Shown in pieces: positions 1-6,418 of a DNA stretch of 11,236 nt (position 1 is the first letter of the stretch; the number at the start of each line of letters is the position of its first letter). Made by a program: the position numbers and the translations under genes. The DNA is from Anaerolineales bacterium. Its GTDB lineage: Bacteria; Chloroflexota; Anaerolineae; Anaerolineales; E44-bin32. A model generated the notes under the pieces. It saw nothing but the letters and a program-made list of their open reading frames with translations. It searched no databases and was not told the DNA's origin. Where the stretch lies: positions 12,226-23,461 of the forward strand of contig WVZH01000575.1 of NCBI GenBank assembly GCA_011772595.1. Direction: 5' to 3'.

Positions 1-104
1 AGGACCCCTGTCTGCCACTTCATGTCGTTCTCGGTGTTGCTCAAAAACTCAAATACATGTTCAACGGGTCGATCAATTACCACACTTGTTTCGACTTTGA
101 CCAT
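1..104 (-). CDS. SRPBCC family protein, N-terminal part only (runs off the left edge)
   Basis: This is the first 34 codons of an SRPBCC (START/polyketide cyclase-like) protein read leftwards; the rest lies outside the window. The visible start reads MVKVETSVVIDRPVEHVFEF and continues to a WQTGVL stretch. It lines up almost residue for residue with the N-termini of the genes at 3450 and 10740-11177: M-x-K-x-E, then VVI-x-RP-[VI]-E-x-VF-x-F, then EN and WQ. The ATG at 104-102 is preceded by a strong GGAGGA site at 116-111, seven bases away, which fixes the start. Family members have a helix-grip fold with a hydrophobic cavity for small lipophilic ligands. The ligand cannot be read from sequence. 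The family call is firm, the function unknown. Confidence 0.85.
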   Translation of the reverse strand, partial: MVKVETSVVIDRPVEHVFEFLSNTENDMKWQTGV

Positions 105-449
105 CTTGTTTCCTCCTATTGGCTTCGCATCATTTGTGGTCTATCTGATGTCCTGAGCCACCCTCCGTCGTTCATCAATCCCAATCGGATCTTCCAAGTC
201 CTCCCATTACGGATATGTTTCCATTCGGTAATGGATTTGTACCATAGTAAGGTAAGAGGAAATCCCCTCAAACTACCAGTATGCTGCGGTGGGTACGGCG
301 CCAGAGATCGACGACTGGGGTGATGATAGCCGTGAGGGGAAATCACTTCTGAGCTTGGTGGCGATCTCTTCAAGTGTCCGGCAATAAAGTGGCAACACCT
401 GTCATGCCTGCATCAGTCTCAGGTCTTAGAGGTCGCCGATTCTACGGTG
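105..449. other. Noncoding leader/intergenic stretch
   Basis: No reading frame here has both a plausible ribosome binding site and recognisable protein character. The stretch contains the GGAGGA site of the leftward SRPBCC gene (111-116) and so should include its promoter, but I see no convincing -35/-10 pair. An inverted repeat lies at 204-234. The left end of a second inverted repeat begins at 450. I recognise no remnant of a known gene. Confidence 0.5.
204..234. repeat. Inverted repeat, 7-bp arms
   Basis: CCATTAC at 204-210 is matched by GTAATGG at 228-234, with 17 bases between. The arms are perfect. It lies about 100-130 bases upstream of the leftward SRPBCC start, so it could be an operator or a leader hairpin. 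Neither arm is followed by a T-run, so a terminator is unlikely. It may be a chance repeat. Confidence 0.4.
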
Positions 450-491
450 AGGGCTTTTTATCTACGATGTGTAGTAGAGAATAAAAGCCCT
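450..491. repeat. Inverted repeat/hairpin just downstream of the SnoaL-like gene
   Basis: AGGGCTTTTTAT at 450-461 is complementary to ATAAAAGCCCT at 481-491, giving an 11-bp stem with one bulged T and a 19-base loop. CTAC and GTAG within the loop can extend the fold. The structure starts 4 bases past the stop codon of the minus-strand gene at 495-938. That is where a transcription terminator or an mRNA-stabilising hairpin would sit. No T-run follows on the minus strand, so a standard intrinsic terminator is not certain. Confidence 0.55.
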
Positions 492-494
492 GAT

Positions 495-938
495 CTACCC
501 CATAGGTGGTTGAATACCGAGTTGAGCCATAATTCCCATCAGGCCACTGCCATCTCCTGCCTCGATCTGTATGGACGAAATTTTACCGTTCTCGACAATC
601 CCAACGCCATGCTCCTCTGGATTGGCGAAGGGCTTGCCAGTAGGTGGAAACACGCCCATGCCCATTGCCGACAAGTCAAGGTTGCCCGTGTGGGTTCCAG
701 AGAGTCTGGTTGTGGTCTTGATTTCGTTTCCATTTACACTCACGATGCGCATGTTGTAATTAATGTCAGGGAATGCGGTTTGAAAGATGCGCGTGAGGCC
801 GAGCCATTCTGCTGAGCCGATGGGCTCTGGCACCGGACCCGAGAATTGGAAATCCTCGGACAGAAGCGAGGCGACGGAATCGATGTCGCCTTTATTGAAC
901 GCGTCGGCGAATGACTGAGCAATTTCTTTTGGTTCCAT
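495..938 (-). CDS. SnoaL/NTF2-like protein (ester cyclase-like family)
   Basis: This 147-residue protein has the length and pattern of the SnoaL-like branch of the NTF2 superfamily, a cone-shaped alpha+beta barrel. An N-terminal helix (residues 3-16, AQSFADAFNKGD) leads into LLSEDFQF at 25-32. An AFPD motif follows at 55-58, GTHTG at 81-85, PPTGK at 98-102, and a final strand pair around GVGIVENGKISSIQIEAG. The FPD, GTHTG and PPTGK landmarks are common in polyketide cyclase/ester cyclase-annotated members, many of which have no known substrate. The start at 938 has AAGGAG seven bases upstream, and a clear promoter lies just beyond. The gene stands alone with a hairpin after its stop. Catalysis versus plain ligand binding cannot be decided from sequence. 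Confidence 0.85.
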   Translation of the reverse strand: MEPKEIAQSFADAFNKGDIDSVASLLSEDFQFSGPVPEPIGSAEWLGLTRIFQTAFPDINYNMRIVSVNGNEIKTTTRLSGTHTGNLDLSAMGMGVFPPTGKPFANPEEHGVGIVENGKISSIQIEAGDGSGLMGIMAQLGIQPPMG

Positions 939-970
939 AGTGCGTCTCCTTTGAATAGGGTAATTCCGAT

Positions 971-999
971 ATTATAAGTCTTATTACGCATCTGTGCAA
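971..999 (-). promoter_or_regulatory. Sigma70-type promoter of the SnoaL-like gene
   Basis: Read on the minus strand, TTGCAC (999-994) is followed by exactly 17 bases and a perfect TATAAT (976-971). Transcription would start near 964, leaving a leader of about 25 bases that contains AAGGAG before the ATG at 938. The -35 matches TTGACA only in its first three bases. An 11-base palindrome, ATAAGTCTTAT at 974-984, overlaps the -10 and could be an operator half-site or chance. Confidence 0.65.
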
Positions 1000-1500
1000 G
1001 GGGCGATGAAAAACGAATTTATAGCTGGAGCGCCAGTGGCCGAAGGATGAGGGAGATGAACAAGGCATTGGAACTAATGCGCGTCAAATGCAGGCAGCTT
1101 AAAAGAGGGTTCTCTACTGCCATATCCGTTCTTGACCCGATGTGTGTTTCCAATTATCATAATCAAGACATACTAGGTGAACTTAGTGTTAAAAGTCACA
1201 TGAGTATGCTTTTGGAATCAACCTTTGGCACGACGGGAAAATGAGCACCTTCACTATTTCGTTGACGACAAACATGCATGAACTCGGGAGTTTTTAACCA
1301 CGAATGCAGGTCTTGCGTAGGGCGCAGAATGCGTGAATGGGTGTTGGGATTTCCGCAATACATACCATTGGTAACCTTTGCGGAATTCTAGCCGATATGA
1401 CCTTGGTAAAGGTTGTTCGTGGAATTGATTTCCTAGGATCCCTTCATGGGGGAGGAGATAAAGACTTCTTTCCACAGAATCACTAGTTAGGCAGAACGGA
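1000..1500. other. Noncoding stretch of about 500 bases
   Basis: No convincing gene is seen. A 65-codon frame from 1047 (or 1056) to 1244 on the plus strand has a purine-rich GAGGGAG directly beside its second ATG. Its product resembles nothing I know and its composition is unremarkable, so I do not call it. The stretch contains the palindrome at 1348-1388. GTTAGGC at 1486-1492 lies just before the methyltransferase gene. Confidence 0.5.
1348..1388. repeat. Long imperfect palindrome (cruciform-type hairpin)
   Basis: TTCCGCAA at 1351-1358 pairs with TTGCGGAA at 1378-1385. Inside these, TACC (1363-1366) pairs with GGTA (1370-1373) around a three-base centre, with a symmetric 4-by-4 mismatch between the two stems. 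GA at 1348-1349 and TC at 1387-1388 extend it outwards past one T-T mismatch. A further pair, AACCTTT (1373-1379) and AAAGGTT (1408-1414), overlaps it and could form an alternative fold. No T-run follows, so it is not a standard terminator. Operator, mobile-element end or folded recombination site are possible. Confidence 0.5.
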
Positions 1501-1524
1501 ATGGGACAGACCACGGATAGATCG

Positions 1525-2157
1525 ATGAGTGCCAAAACCCATTGGGAAACACTCTATAAAAATAGGCAGACCGACGAGGTCAGTTGGTACCAGCCGCATC
1601 TCCGCCTCTCAATGCGTCTGTTGACACGCGCGGGCGCCTCGGAAAATTCGAGGGTGATAGACATTGGAGGTGGAGATTCGACGCTGGTAGATGATTTACT
1701 CGCGAATGGTGTTCAGGATGTGACCGTCTTGGACATTTCTTCGGAGGCATTGTCGAAGGCTAGGAAGAGGCTGGGCGCGAGGGCTGGAAGCGTAAGATGG
1801 ATTGAGGCGGACATAGCTCATGTCCAACTGCCTTCTTCGTACTATGATTTTTGGCACGACAGGGCCGTTTTTCACTTCCTCGTAGATCCAGAGCATAGAG
1901 CTGCATATACAAAGATACTTGGCGCCGCAGTACGACCCTCCGGTCATGTCATTATCGCGACCTTTGCGCATGATGGTCCGACGCGATGCAGTGGTCTACC
2001 AACGATGCGATACAGCCCAAGTGATCTTCAAGCGGAATTGGGTCCCCTCTTTGAACTGATCGAAGTGGAGCCGGAGAGGCACCGGACGCCCTCCGGTGCG
2101 GATCAGCGATTCGTGTACTGCCTTCTACAGAGACGAACAGATGATGATTCCACCTAA
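1525..2157 (+). CDS. Class I SAM-dependent methyltransferase (HWE...SWYQ family)
   Basis: This 210-residue protein is predicted to transfer a methyl group from S-adenosylmethionine to an unidentified acceptor. Motif I is VIDIGGGDST (residues 44-53), the ribose-binding acid is D70 in VLDIS, and the adenine-side acid is D97 in ADIAH. Further landmarks are HWETLY and VSWYQPH near the N-terminus, WHDRAVFHFL (110-119), a CSGLP-x-x-RYS block (155-164), and a C-terminal TPSGADQRFVYCLLQR. These mark a widespread bacterial family related in fold to eukaryotic METTL12/METTL13-type lysine methyltransferases; that relation is from memory. I chose the start at 1525 because MSAKTHWE fits the family N-terminus. 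An in-frame ATG at 1501 adds 8 residues, and neither start has a strong ribosome binding site. The acceptor is unknown. Confidence 0.88.
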   Translation: MSAKTHWETLYKNRQTDEVSWYQPHLRLSMRLLTRAGASENSRVIDIGGGDSTLVDDLLANGVQDVTVLDISSEALSKARKRLGARAGSVRWIEADIAHVQLPSSYYDFWHDRAVFHFLVDPEHRAAYTKILGAAVRPSGHVIIATFAHDGPTRCSGLPTMRYSPSDLQAELGPLFELIEVEPERHRTPSGADQRFVYCLLQRRTDDDST

Positions 2158-2250
2158 CATCTCGTTGCAGGCAACGGGGGATGCGGCGACCTTTGCCAAT
2201 CAAGTTGTTTGATCCGGGCTTGGGAGTTGTCGTTGGTGCTGCAAGACCCG
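2152..2250 (+). other. Possible decayed attC-like recombination element
   Basis: ACCTAAC at 2152-2158 overlaps the methyltransferase stop codon and fits the RYYYAAC box that opens integron attC sites. The arm at 2162-2176 is imperfectly complementary to 2231-2246, with one unpaired G in the left arm, leaving a 54-base centre. The size of about 100 bases is right for attC. The closing GTTRRRY box is missing: the sequence after the right arm is CCCGAGG. A small hairpin, CGTTG-CAGG-CAACG, also sits inside the left arm. I treat this as suggestive only, since chance or a plain hairpin terminator would explain most of it. Confidence 0.25.
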
Positions 2251-2357
2251 AGGCCATACCCTGCCTTGGACGGGCAGTCCAGGACGCGTAGCCAATAGCG
2301 CGCCAAGGAACAGCTCATGAACCGCTTTGGATATTGCACATACGAGGAGTGACGGTA

Positions 2358-2960
2358 ATGAAGCTATTCTATGAGATCGTCTACCGCTACTTTCGCGCTC
2401 CCTGGGACATCGGTGCGCGAGAGGAACTTGTAGCGCTCGTTGACAGTGGGCGCATCAAACCGTGCCGCGCCATCGATCTAGGCTGTGGTGCGGGGGCCAA
2501 CGCCATCTACCTGGCGCAGAAAGGCTTCCAGGTGACCGGTGTGGATTATGCCGAAGCCGCAATCGAAAAGGCGCAGGCACGCGCACTAGAGGCAGGCGTG
2601 CAAGTTGATTTCATCGTGGATGACCTCACCAATCTACGTCACGTCTCAGGCACATATGACTTTCTATTGGACTACGGTGTGCTCGACGATCTTCGCTTAC
2701 CCCAGCGGGGACCGTACGTGCAAAACATGCTGAAGCTGACTCACGCCGACAGCCGCTACCTGTTGTGGGGCTTCGAATATCCACTGCGCTGGTGGGAGCG
2801 ATTTTTACCCTTCTATGACATCCCTTTCCGTGAGGGTGAGATCGAGCAGCGCTTCGGACCTTATTTCGAGCTCGAGAAGATTGCCAGCAATCTAGATTGG
2901 TCTCGATTTCCACCCGGGTACGCCGCGTATCTGATGATCCGAAAAGGAGATGTGCAATGA
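2358..2960 (+). CDS. Class I SAM-dependent methyltransferase (TehB/thiopurine methyltransferase-like)
   Basis: A 200-residue methyltransferase distinct from the one upstream. Motif I is AIDLGCGAGANAIYLA (residues 38-53). The next strand ends GVDYAEAAIEKA with D63, and VDDL at 87-90 supplies the adenine-side acid. The motif IV region reads FLLDYGVLDDL (102-112). The C-terminal part has WERFLPFYDIPF and ends GYAAYLMIRKGD. The architecture resembles TehB and thiopurine methyltransferase-like enzymes that methylate small molecules or metalloids, but the substrate is not visible. The ATG at 2358 has GAGGAG eight bases upstream; an upstream TTG at 2334 is not supported by this spacing. The stop overlaps the next start as ATGA (2957-2960), so the two genes are very likely translated together. 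Confidence 0.88.
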   Translation: MKLFYEIVYRYFRAPWDIGAREELVALVDSGRIKPCRAIDLGCGAGANAIYLAQKGFQVTGVDYAEAAIEKAQARALEAGVQVDFIVDDLTNLRHVSGTYDFLLDYGVLDDLRLPQRGPYVQNMLKLTHADSRYLLWGFEYPLRWWERFLPFYDIPFREGEIEQRFGPYFELEKIASNLDWSRFPPGYAAYLMIRKGDVQ

Positions 2961-3370
2961 GAAATCGGCTTATTTCCCTGAACGGCGCAATAACGCTCTC
3001 CGTGATCGCCTTGCTCGCATTCTTGGGCCGTGGGTTCATGGATTGGCGCTACGAGTATCCCCTTCAGGACCCCTCAGGTGCCTGGGATCTACCCGGCGCA
3101 CTGGTCTATATGGCGCTTGCCGGGGCTTGGGTTTGGAGTCTCCTTGCCGCCGCTCGTGGCAGTAGACGTGGGCTTATCGTGATCTTGGTTCTGGCCTTGG
3201 TGTTGAACGTTGCACTAGCAGCGGCGACGTACTTCATTTTCTGCCCACCGTGGACGGACTGCCAGGGATGGCCCAATGTGTGGCTGTGGAACTGGGCGAA
3301 TCTGATTTCAGGCCTGCTTGCTGTTGCAGCGGTGGCGTTTCAGCTCAGACGGAGCCAATCAGCGGGCTAG
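2957..3370 (+). CDS. Small four-helix membrane protein, function unknown
   Basis: This 137-residue, very hydrophobic protein has four likely transmembrane segments at about residues 10-29, 46-66, 71-95 and 109-130. A loop around FCPPWTDCQGWPN (95-107) contains two cysteines six residues apart and several tryptophans. By the positive-inside rule (RNR at the N-terminus, RGSRRG between helices 2 and 3, RR at the C-terminus), both ends are cytoplasmic and the Cys/Trp loop faces outside. The cysteines could then form a disulfide. The start at 2957 is fixed by GGAGA at 2945-2949 and by the ATGA overlap with the methyltransferase gene. A longer frame from 2897 lies inside that gene and is unlikely. 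I do not recognise the family. Coupling suggests a joint role with the methyltransferase. Confidence 0.8.
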   Translation: MRNRLISLNGAITLSVIALLAFLGRGFMDWRYEYPLQDPSGAWDLPGALVYMALAGAWVWSLLAAARGSRRGLIVILVLALVLNVALAAATYFIFCPPWTDCQGWPNVWLWNWANLISGLLAVAAVAFQLRRSQSAG

Positions 3371-3449
3371 CCACCCGAAGCAAGGGAACCGGCATGCGCA
3401 GATGGGGCAGGAAGGTTTCTCAGTTCAATTCCTGAAAGGAGCGGTCAAG

Positions 3450-3899
3450 ATGGTGAAAGTTGAGGGAAGCGTCGTCATCAATCGCCCCGTTGAGGAGGTT
3501 TTCGCGTTTCTGACCAATCCCGAGAACGCCTCAGTTTGGCAGGGGACGGTATTGGAATCAAAACAGACCTCCGATGGACCGGTGGGTGTGGGCACGACAG
3601 GTCATGGGGTGAGCCAGTTCCTTGGCCGGCGGATCGAGTCGGACTGGGAGGTTACAGAATACGAGCCATACACGAAGGCCAGCCTTAAGTCCACGTCCGG
3701 GCCTGTGCCTTACGAGCAATCAGCGACCTTAGAGTCAATCGGGGAGGGAACGAAGGTGACTCTAGTTGCCAGGTATGAGGTGGGTGGCTTTTTCAAGCTT
3801 GCCGAGCCGATCGTCGCCCGTCTGAGCCAGCGACAGTCGGAAGCCGATTTCGCCAATCTGAAGGATTTGGTAGAAGCTATGGGTGAGGGCGTAGCCTGA
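3450..3899 (+). CDS. SRPBCC family protein, full length
   Basis: A 149-residue single-domain protein of the SRPBCC/polyketide cyclase superfamily, full length for the family. It begins MVKVEGSVVINRPVEEVFAF. Typical later features are WQGTVLES (30-37), RRIESDWEVTEYEP (60-73), SGPVPYEQSATLES (83-96), GTKVTLVARYE, GGFFKLAEP (112-120) and a long C-terminal helix that would cap the ligand cavity. The ATG at 3450 has AAAGGAG at 3435-3441, eight bases away, and matches the N-termini of the other two SRPBCC genes here. Longer upstream frames overlap the membrane-protein gene and are unlikely. It lies 79 bases after that gene and may share its transcript. Probably a binding protein for a small hydrophobic ligand, or an uncharacterised cyclase-like enzyme. 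Confidence 0.87.
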   Translation: MVKVEGSVVINRPVEEVFAFLTNPENASVWQGTVLESKQTSDGPVGVGTTGHGVSQFLGRRIESDWEVTEYEPYTKASLKSTSGPVPYEQSATLESIGEGTKVTLVARYEVGGFFKLAEPIVARLSQRQSEADFANLKDLVEAMGEGVA

Positions 3900-3904
3900 C
3901 TATA

Positions 3905-3928
3905 AAAGCGAGGCGGATAAAACGCTTT
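3905..3928. terminator. Weak possible bidirectional terminator between convergent genes
   Basis: AAAGCG at 3905-3910 pairs with CGCTTT at 3923-3928 around a 12-base loop. The A/T-rich side of the stem gives a short T-run in both directions (TTTCT on plus, TTTTAT on minus). It lies between the ends of the SRPBCC gene (3899) and the transporter permease gene (3998), where both transcripts should stop. The stem is short, so the call rests partly on position. Confidence 0.35.
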
Positions 3929-3997
3929 CTCACAGGGCGCCAATAGAATCAGTGCGACCGGTTTTATTCCCGGCTCATTCGGCAGTTCCCAGTGGCT

Positions 3998-6418
3998 TCA
4001 TTCGTAGGCCAGTACTTCGCGAATCGTCAATCGAGCCGCGTTGCGTGCCGGTAATATGCTGGCTACAAAAGAGAGTACCACCACCACCGCAAGCCAGATC
4101 ACCATGCCCTGTGTTGTGAAAGCGATGTTCATCACAGATCCCATCATGGATTCACTGATAATTCTCAACAAGGCATAGCTGATTGGGAAAGAAAGCCCGA
4201 TTGCCAATACCCAGGTTATGAGGCCGATCAACACGCCTTCGATCACGACGGATTTAATGATCTCCAGATCAACTGCTCCGATCGCCCGCATGACCCCGAT
4301 TTCACGGGTCCGCTCGAGAACGTTCATGCCCATGGTGCCGGTCAAGCCGATGCTGCCCACAAATGCGGTCAGCAAGGCCATGATCAAGAGGAAGATCACC
4401 AGAATGTTTATCCCGCGCGATGCGTCTTCCCGAATGGTCATGCCTGCATCCACATTGCTTACCATAAAATCACGATCGCTCAGATATTGATCAAGGATCT
4501 GACTGATCTCTTGTTGGGCTTCGAGTGTGTGTGTTTCTATGATCACTTTGTACGAAAACGCTTGGTTGGGTAAATCGAGTAGATCGGCGACGAAATCAAA
4601 ATCCGCATACCCGAGCGTGTCTCCCAGCATACTTGTGAAACGAAAGACACCTACAACTGACCAATATTCTTCACGTTGTCCAGGTACTTTCACCAAGATC
4701 TCATCCCCTGGTTGGAGATCGGGATAATAGTCGTAAATCGAATCGGAGACGACCACGGCTTGCCGTTCGCCGGGTTCAAGCCAGCGTCCTGCGACGATCT
4801 CAGGATCCAGGAGCGAGGTGTTGGTAGGAGGGGCAATAATTTGCAGGTTTTCCACGACATTATCGTCGCTATCCCAGATTTCTGTACTTAAGCCGCCCCA
4901 TCCTTCCAGACTGCTGACACCGGGGATGGGGAGCACCGCTTGCTCAATTCGGGAGATGGGATAGGGCCGGCTGAAGTTCAACGTAACATCACCCATGAAA
5001 TGCTGTGTTAGCTGATCCATATACTGAGCCATTGATGCACGCACATTGAAAACACCAATAAAAACTGCCCCGCCAATCGTTAGCGTGAAAATTGTGAGCA
5101 GCAGGCGACCTTTCTGCCGAAACGTGTTGCGGATGGAAAGCAGGATGGGTCGCGAAACCCAGCGCACCCATTTTGAAAACCGGTTGAACCAAGCGAGGCC
5201 GGAGGCTTGGTTGCTGGGTCGGTCGTTGCTGATTGCTCGTCGTACGTTGGTCTTGGAGCCTTTCCGGACCGGAAAGAACCCAGCACCAAATGGGATGATG
5301 AAAGCCATCAAACCTTGCAAAACGATGGCTATCGGAATGATCCGAAAACCTTGTAATTCCGCGCCCATCATCGAGGCGATGAATCTCGCTAATCCAAAGC
5401 CAGTCGCTGCGCCGGCGGGGATGGCCACAATCAGTGAGATGAGCCCATACGCAAAAATCAGAACCAGGTACATCCCTAAGATCTGAAAACTGCGCCCACC
5501 AATCAACTTCATAACGCCTATTTGCCGCATTTGTTGGGTTAGCAATGCGTTGAGCGTATTAATGATGAGCGTGCTGCTCAAAATGGTGATCAGGATTCCA
5601 AGAGCGCCCAACACACCTAGGAGAGCGAGTATCATGGATCCCATGGGGTGTTGATCGGAAACATTAATATCGGTTCTGTATACTTGGCGGTTATTTCTTT
5701 CGACTTTATCTTCGATAACTGTGCCAATCTCCGCAATCGCGTTTTCATCCCCTCGATCACCTTCTGTCGTGATGTAGAGACGATTGAAATAATTGCTGAC
5801 GCCCAACGATCCCAAGGAGTCCAACGTGATGTATGCATTTGAACCTGCGGTGGGATCGCTACCTCCCGTGGCCTGATCTGTGACAATTCCGACCACCGGC
5901 AAGATGTGGGTGGACCCATCGGGGAGTTCGATGATGATCTCATCTCCAACCAGATAGCCTGTGTTGTTCATGAAGTCCTGGCTTACCAGCAATTCACGTC
6001 TGCCAGGGACCTGTGTGCCAGCGACGGTTGAGAGCTGGTTGATGTTTAGGCTATTAAAGTCCGTGGTTGCGATTAGATTCAGATTTTGCCAGGCTTCGTC
6101 CGCGCGTTTTGTTCGTATACCGAATATGCGCCTGCCCTCAGCGTCTGACACACCAGGCACTCGCTCCATGATGCGAACGAAATCTTCATAAAACGGATCC
6201 GTCCAGATCTCGATGTTGACAGGATTTACGGACGCGTAGCTATGATCGATGTCTTCGGCCAGGATTGCATAGGCGCTGACAATGACACCGATCGCAAACA
6301 CCCCAACGGCGATCGAAGCGACCACAAGCAAGGTTCTCGTTTTGCTATCCCACAGATCGGAGAGCACCTTACTCCATCTTGGCTTCACAACGTTAGGCTT
6401 GGTTTCCGTTGTCAACAA
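3998..6418 (-). CDS. ABC transporter permease with two tandem MacB/FtsX modules
   Basis: An 806-residue inner-membrane protein made of two similar halves. In each half a transmembrane helix (residues 29-54; 437-458) is followed by a large extracytoplasmic MacB-PCD-like domain (about 56-258; 460-665) and then three helices forming an FtsX domain (262-287, 316-345, 360-384; 670-695, 722-752, 771-790). The coupling segments RQIGVMKLIGG (298-308) and TREIGVMRAIGA (703-714) both precede a membrane helix, and the C-terminus LPARNAARLTIREVLAYE is typical of the family. One chain can therefore replace the permease dimer of MacB or LolCE. The start is a TTG, with GGAGAG at 6427-6422. The TTG at 6418 is three bases from it and the next TTG at 6415 is six, so the latter may be the true start. 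The gene overlaps the upstream ATPase gene by 7 bases. The substrate (lipid, peptide or lipoprotein) is unknown. Confidence 0.92.
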   Translation of the reverse strand: MLTTETKPNVVKPRWSKVLSDLWDSKTRTLLVVASIAVGVFAIGVIVSAYAILAEDIDHSYASVNPVNIEIWTDPFYEDFVRIMERVPGVSDAEGRRIFGIRTKRADEAWQNLNLIATTDFNSLNINQLSTVAGTQVPGRRELLVSQDFMNNTGYLVGDEIIIELPDGSTHILPVVGIVTDQATGGSDPTAGSNAYITLDSLGSLGVSNYFNRLYITTEGDRGDENAIAEIGTVIEDKVERNNRQVYRTDINVSDQHPMGSMILALLGVLGALGILITILSSTLIINTLNALLTQQMRQIGVMKLIGGRSFQILGMYLVLIFAYGLISLIVAIPAGAATGFGLARFIASMMGAELQGFRIIPIAIVLQGLMAFIIPFGAGFFPVRKGSKTNVRRAISNDRPSNQASGLAWFNRFSKWVRWVSRPILLSIRNTFRQKGRLLLTIFTLTIGGAVFIGVFNVRASMAQYMDQLTQHFMGDVTLNFSRPYPISRIEQAVLPIPGVSSLEGWGGLSTEIWDSDDNVVENLQIIAPPTNTSLLDPEIVAGRWLEPGERQAVVVSDSIYDYYPDLQPGDEILVKVPGQREEYWSVVGVFRFTSMLGDTLGYADFDFVADLLDLPNQAFSYKVIIETHTLEAQQEISQILDQYLSDRDFMVSNVDAGMTIREDASRGINILVIFLLIMALLTAFVGSIGLTGTMGMNVLERTREIGVMRAIGAVDLEIIKSVVIEGVLIGLITWVLAIGLSFPISYALLRIISESMMGSVMNIAFTTQGMVIWLAVVVVLSFVASILPARNAARLTIREVLAYE

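Noticed and set aside
447..815. 122-codon plus-strand frame opposite the SnoaL-like gene
   Set aside because: It lies antisense to a well-supported gene with promoter, ribosome binding site and family motifs; its translation has no family character.
1047..1244. 65-codon plus-strand frame with a purine-rich sequence beside its second ATG
   Set aside because: The purine run touches the start codon with no proper spacing, the product resembles nothing known, and no promoter or operon context supports it.
2897..2956. 20-residue N-terminal extension of the small membrane protein
   Set aside because: It overlaps the methyltransferase and lacks a ribosome binding site; the ATG at 2957 has GGAGA at the right distance and the ATGA overlap.
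3318..3449. 44-residue N-terminal extension of the SRPBCC protein
   Set aside because: It overlaps the membrane-protein gene and does not match the paralogues, whose N-termini align with the ATG at 3450.
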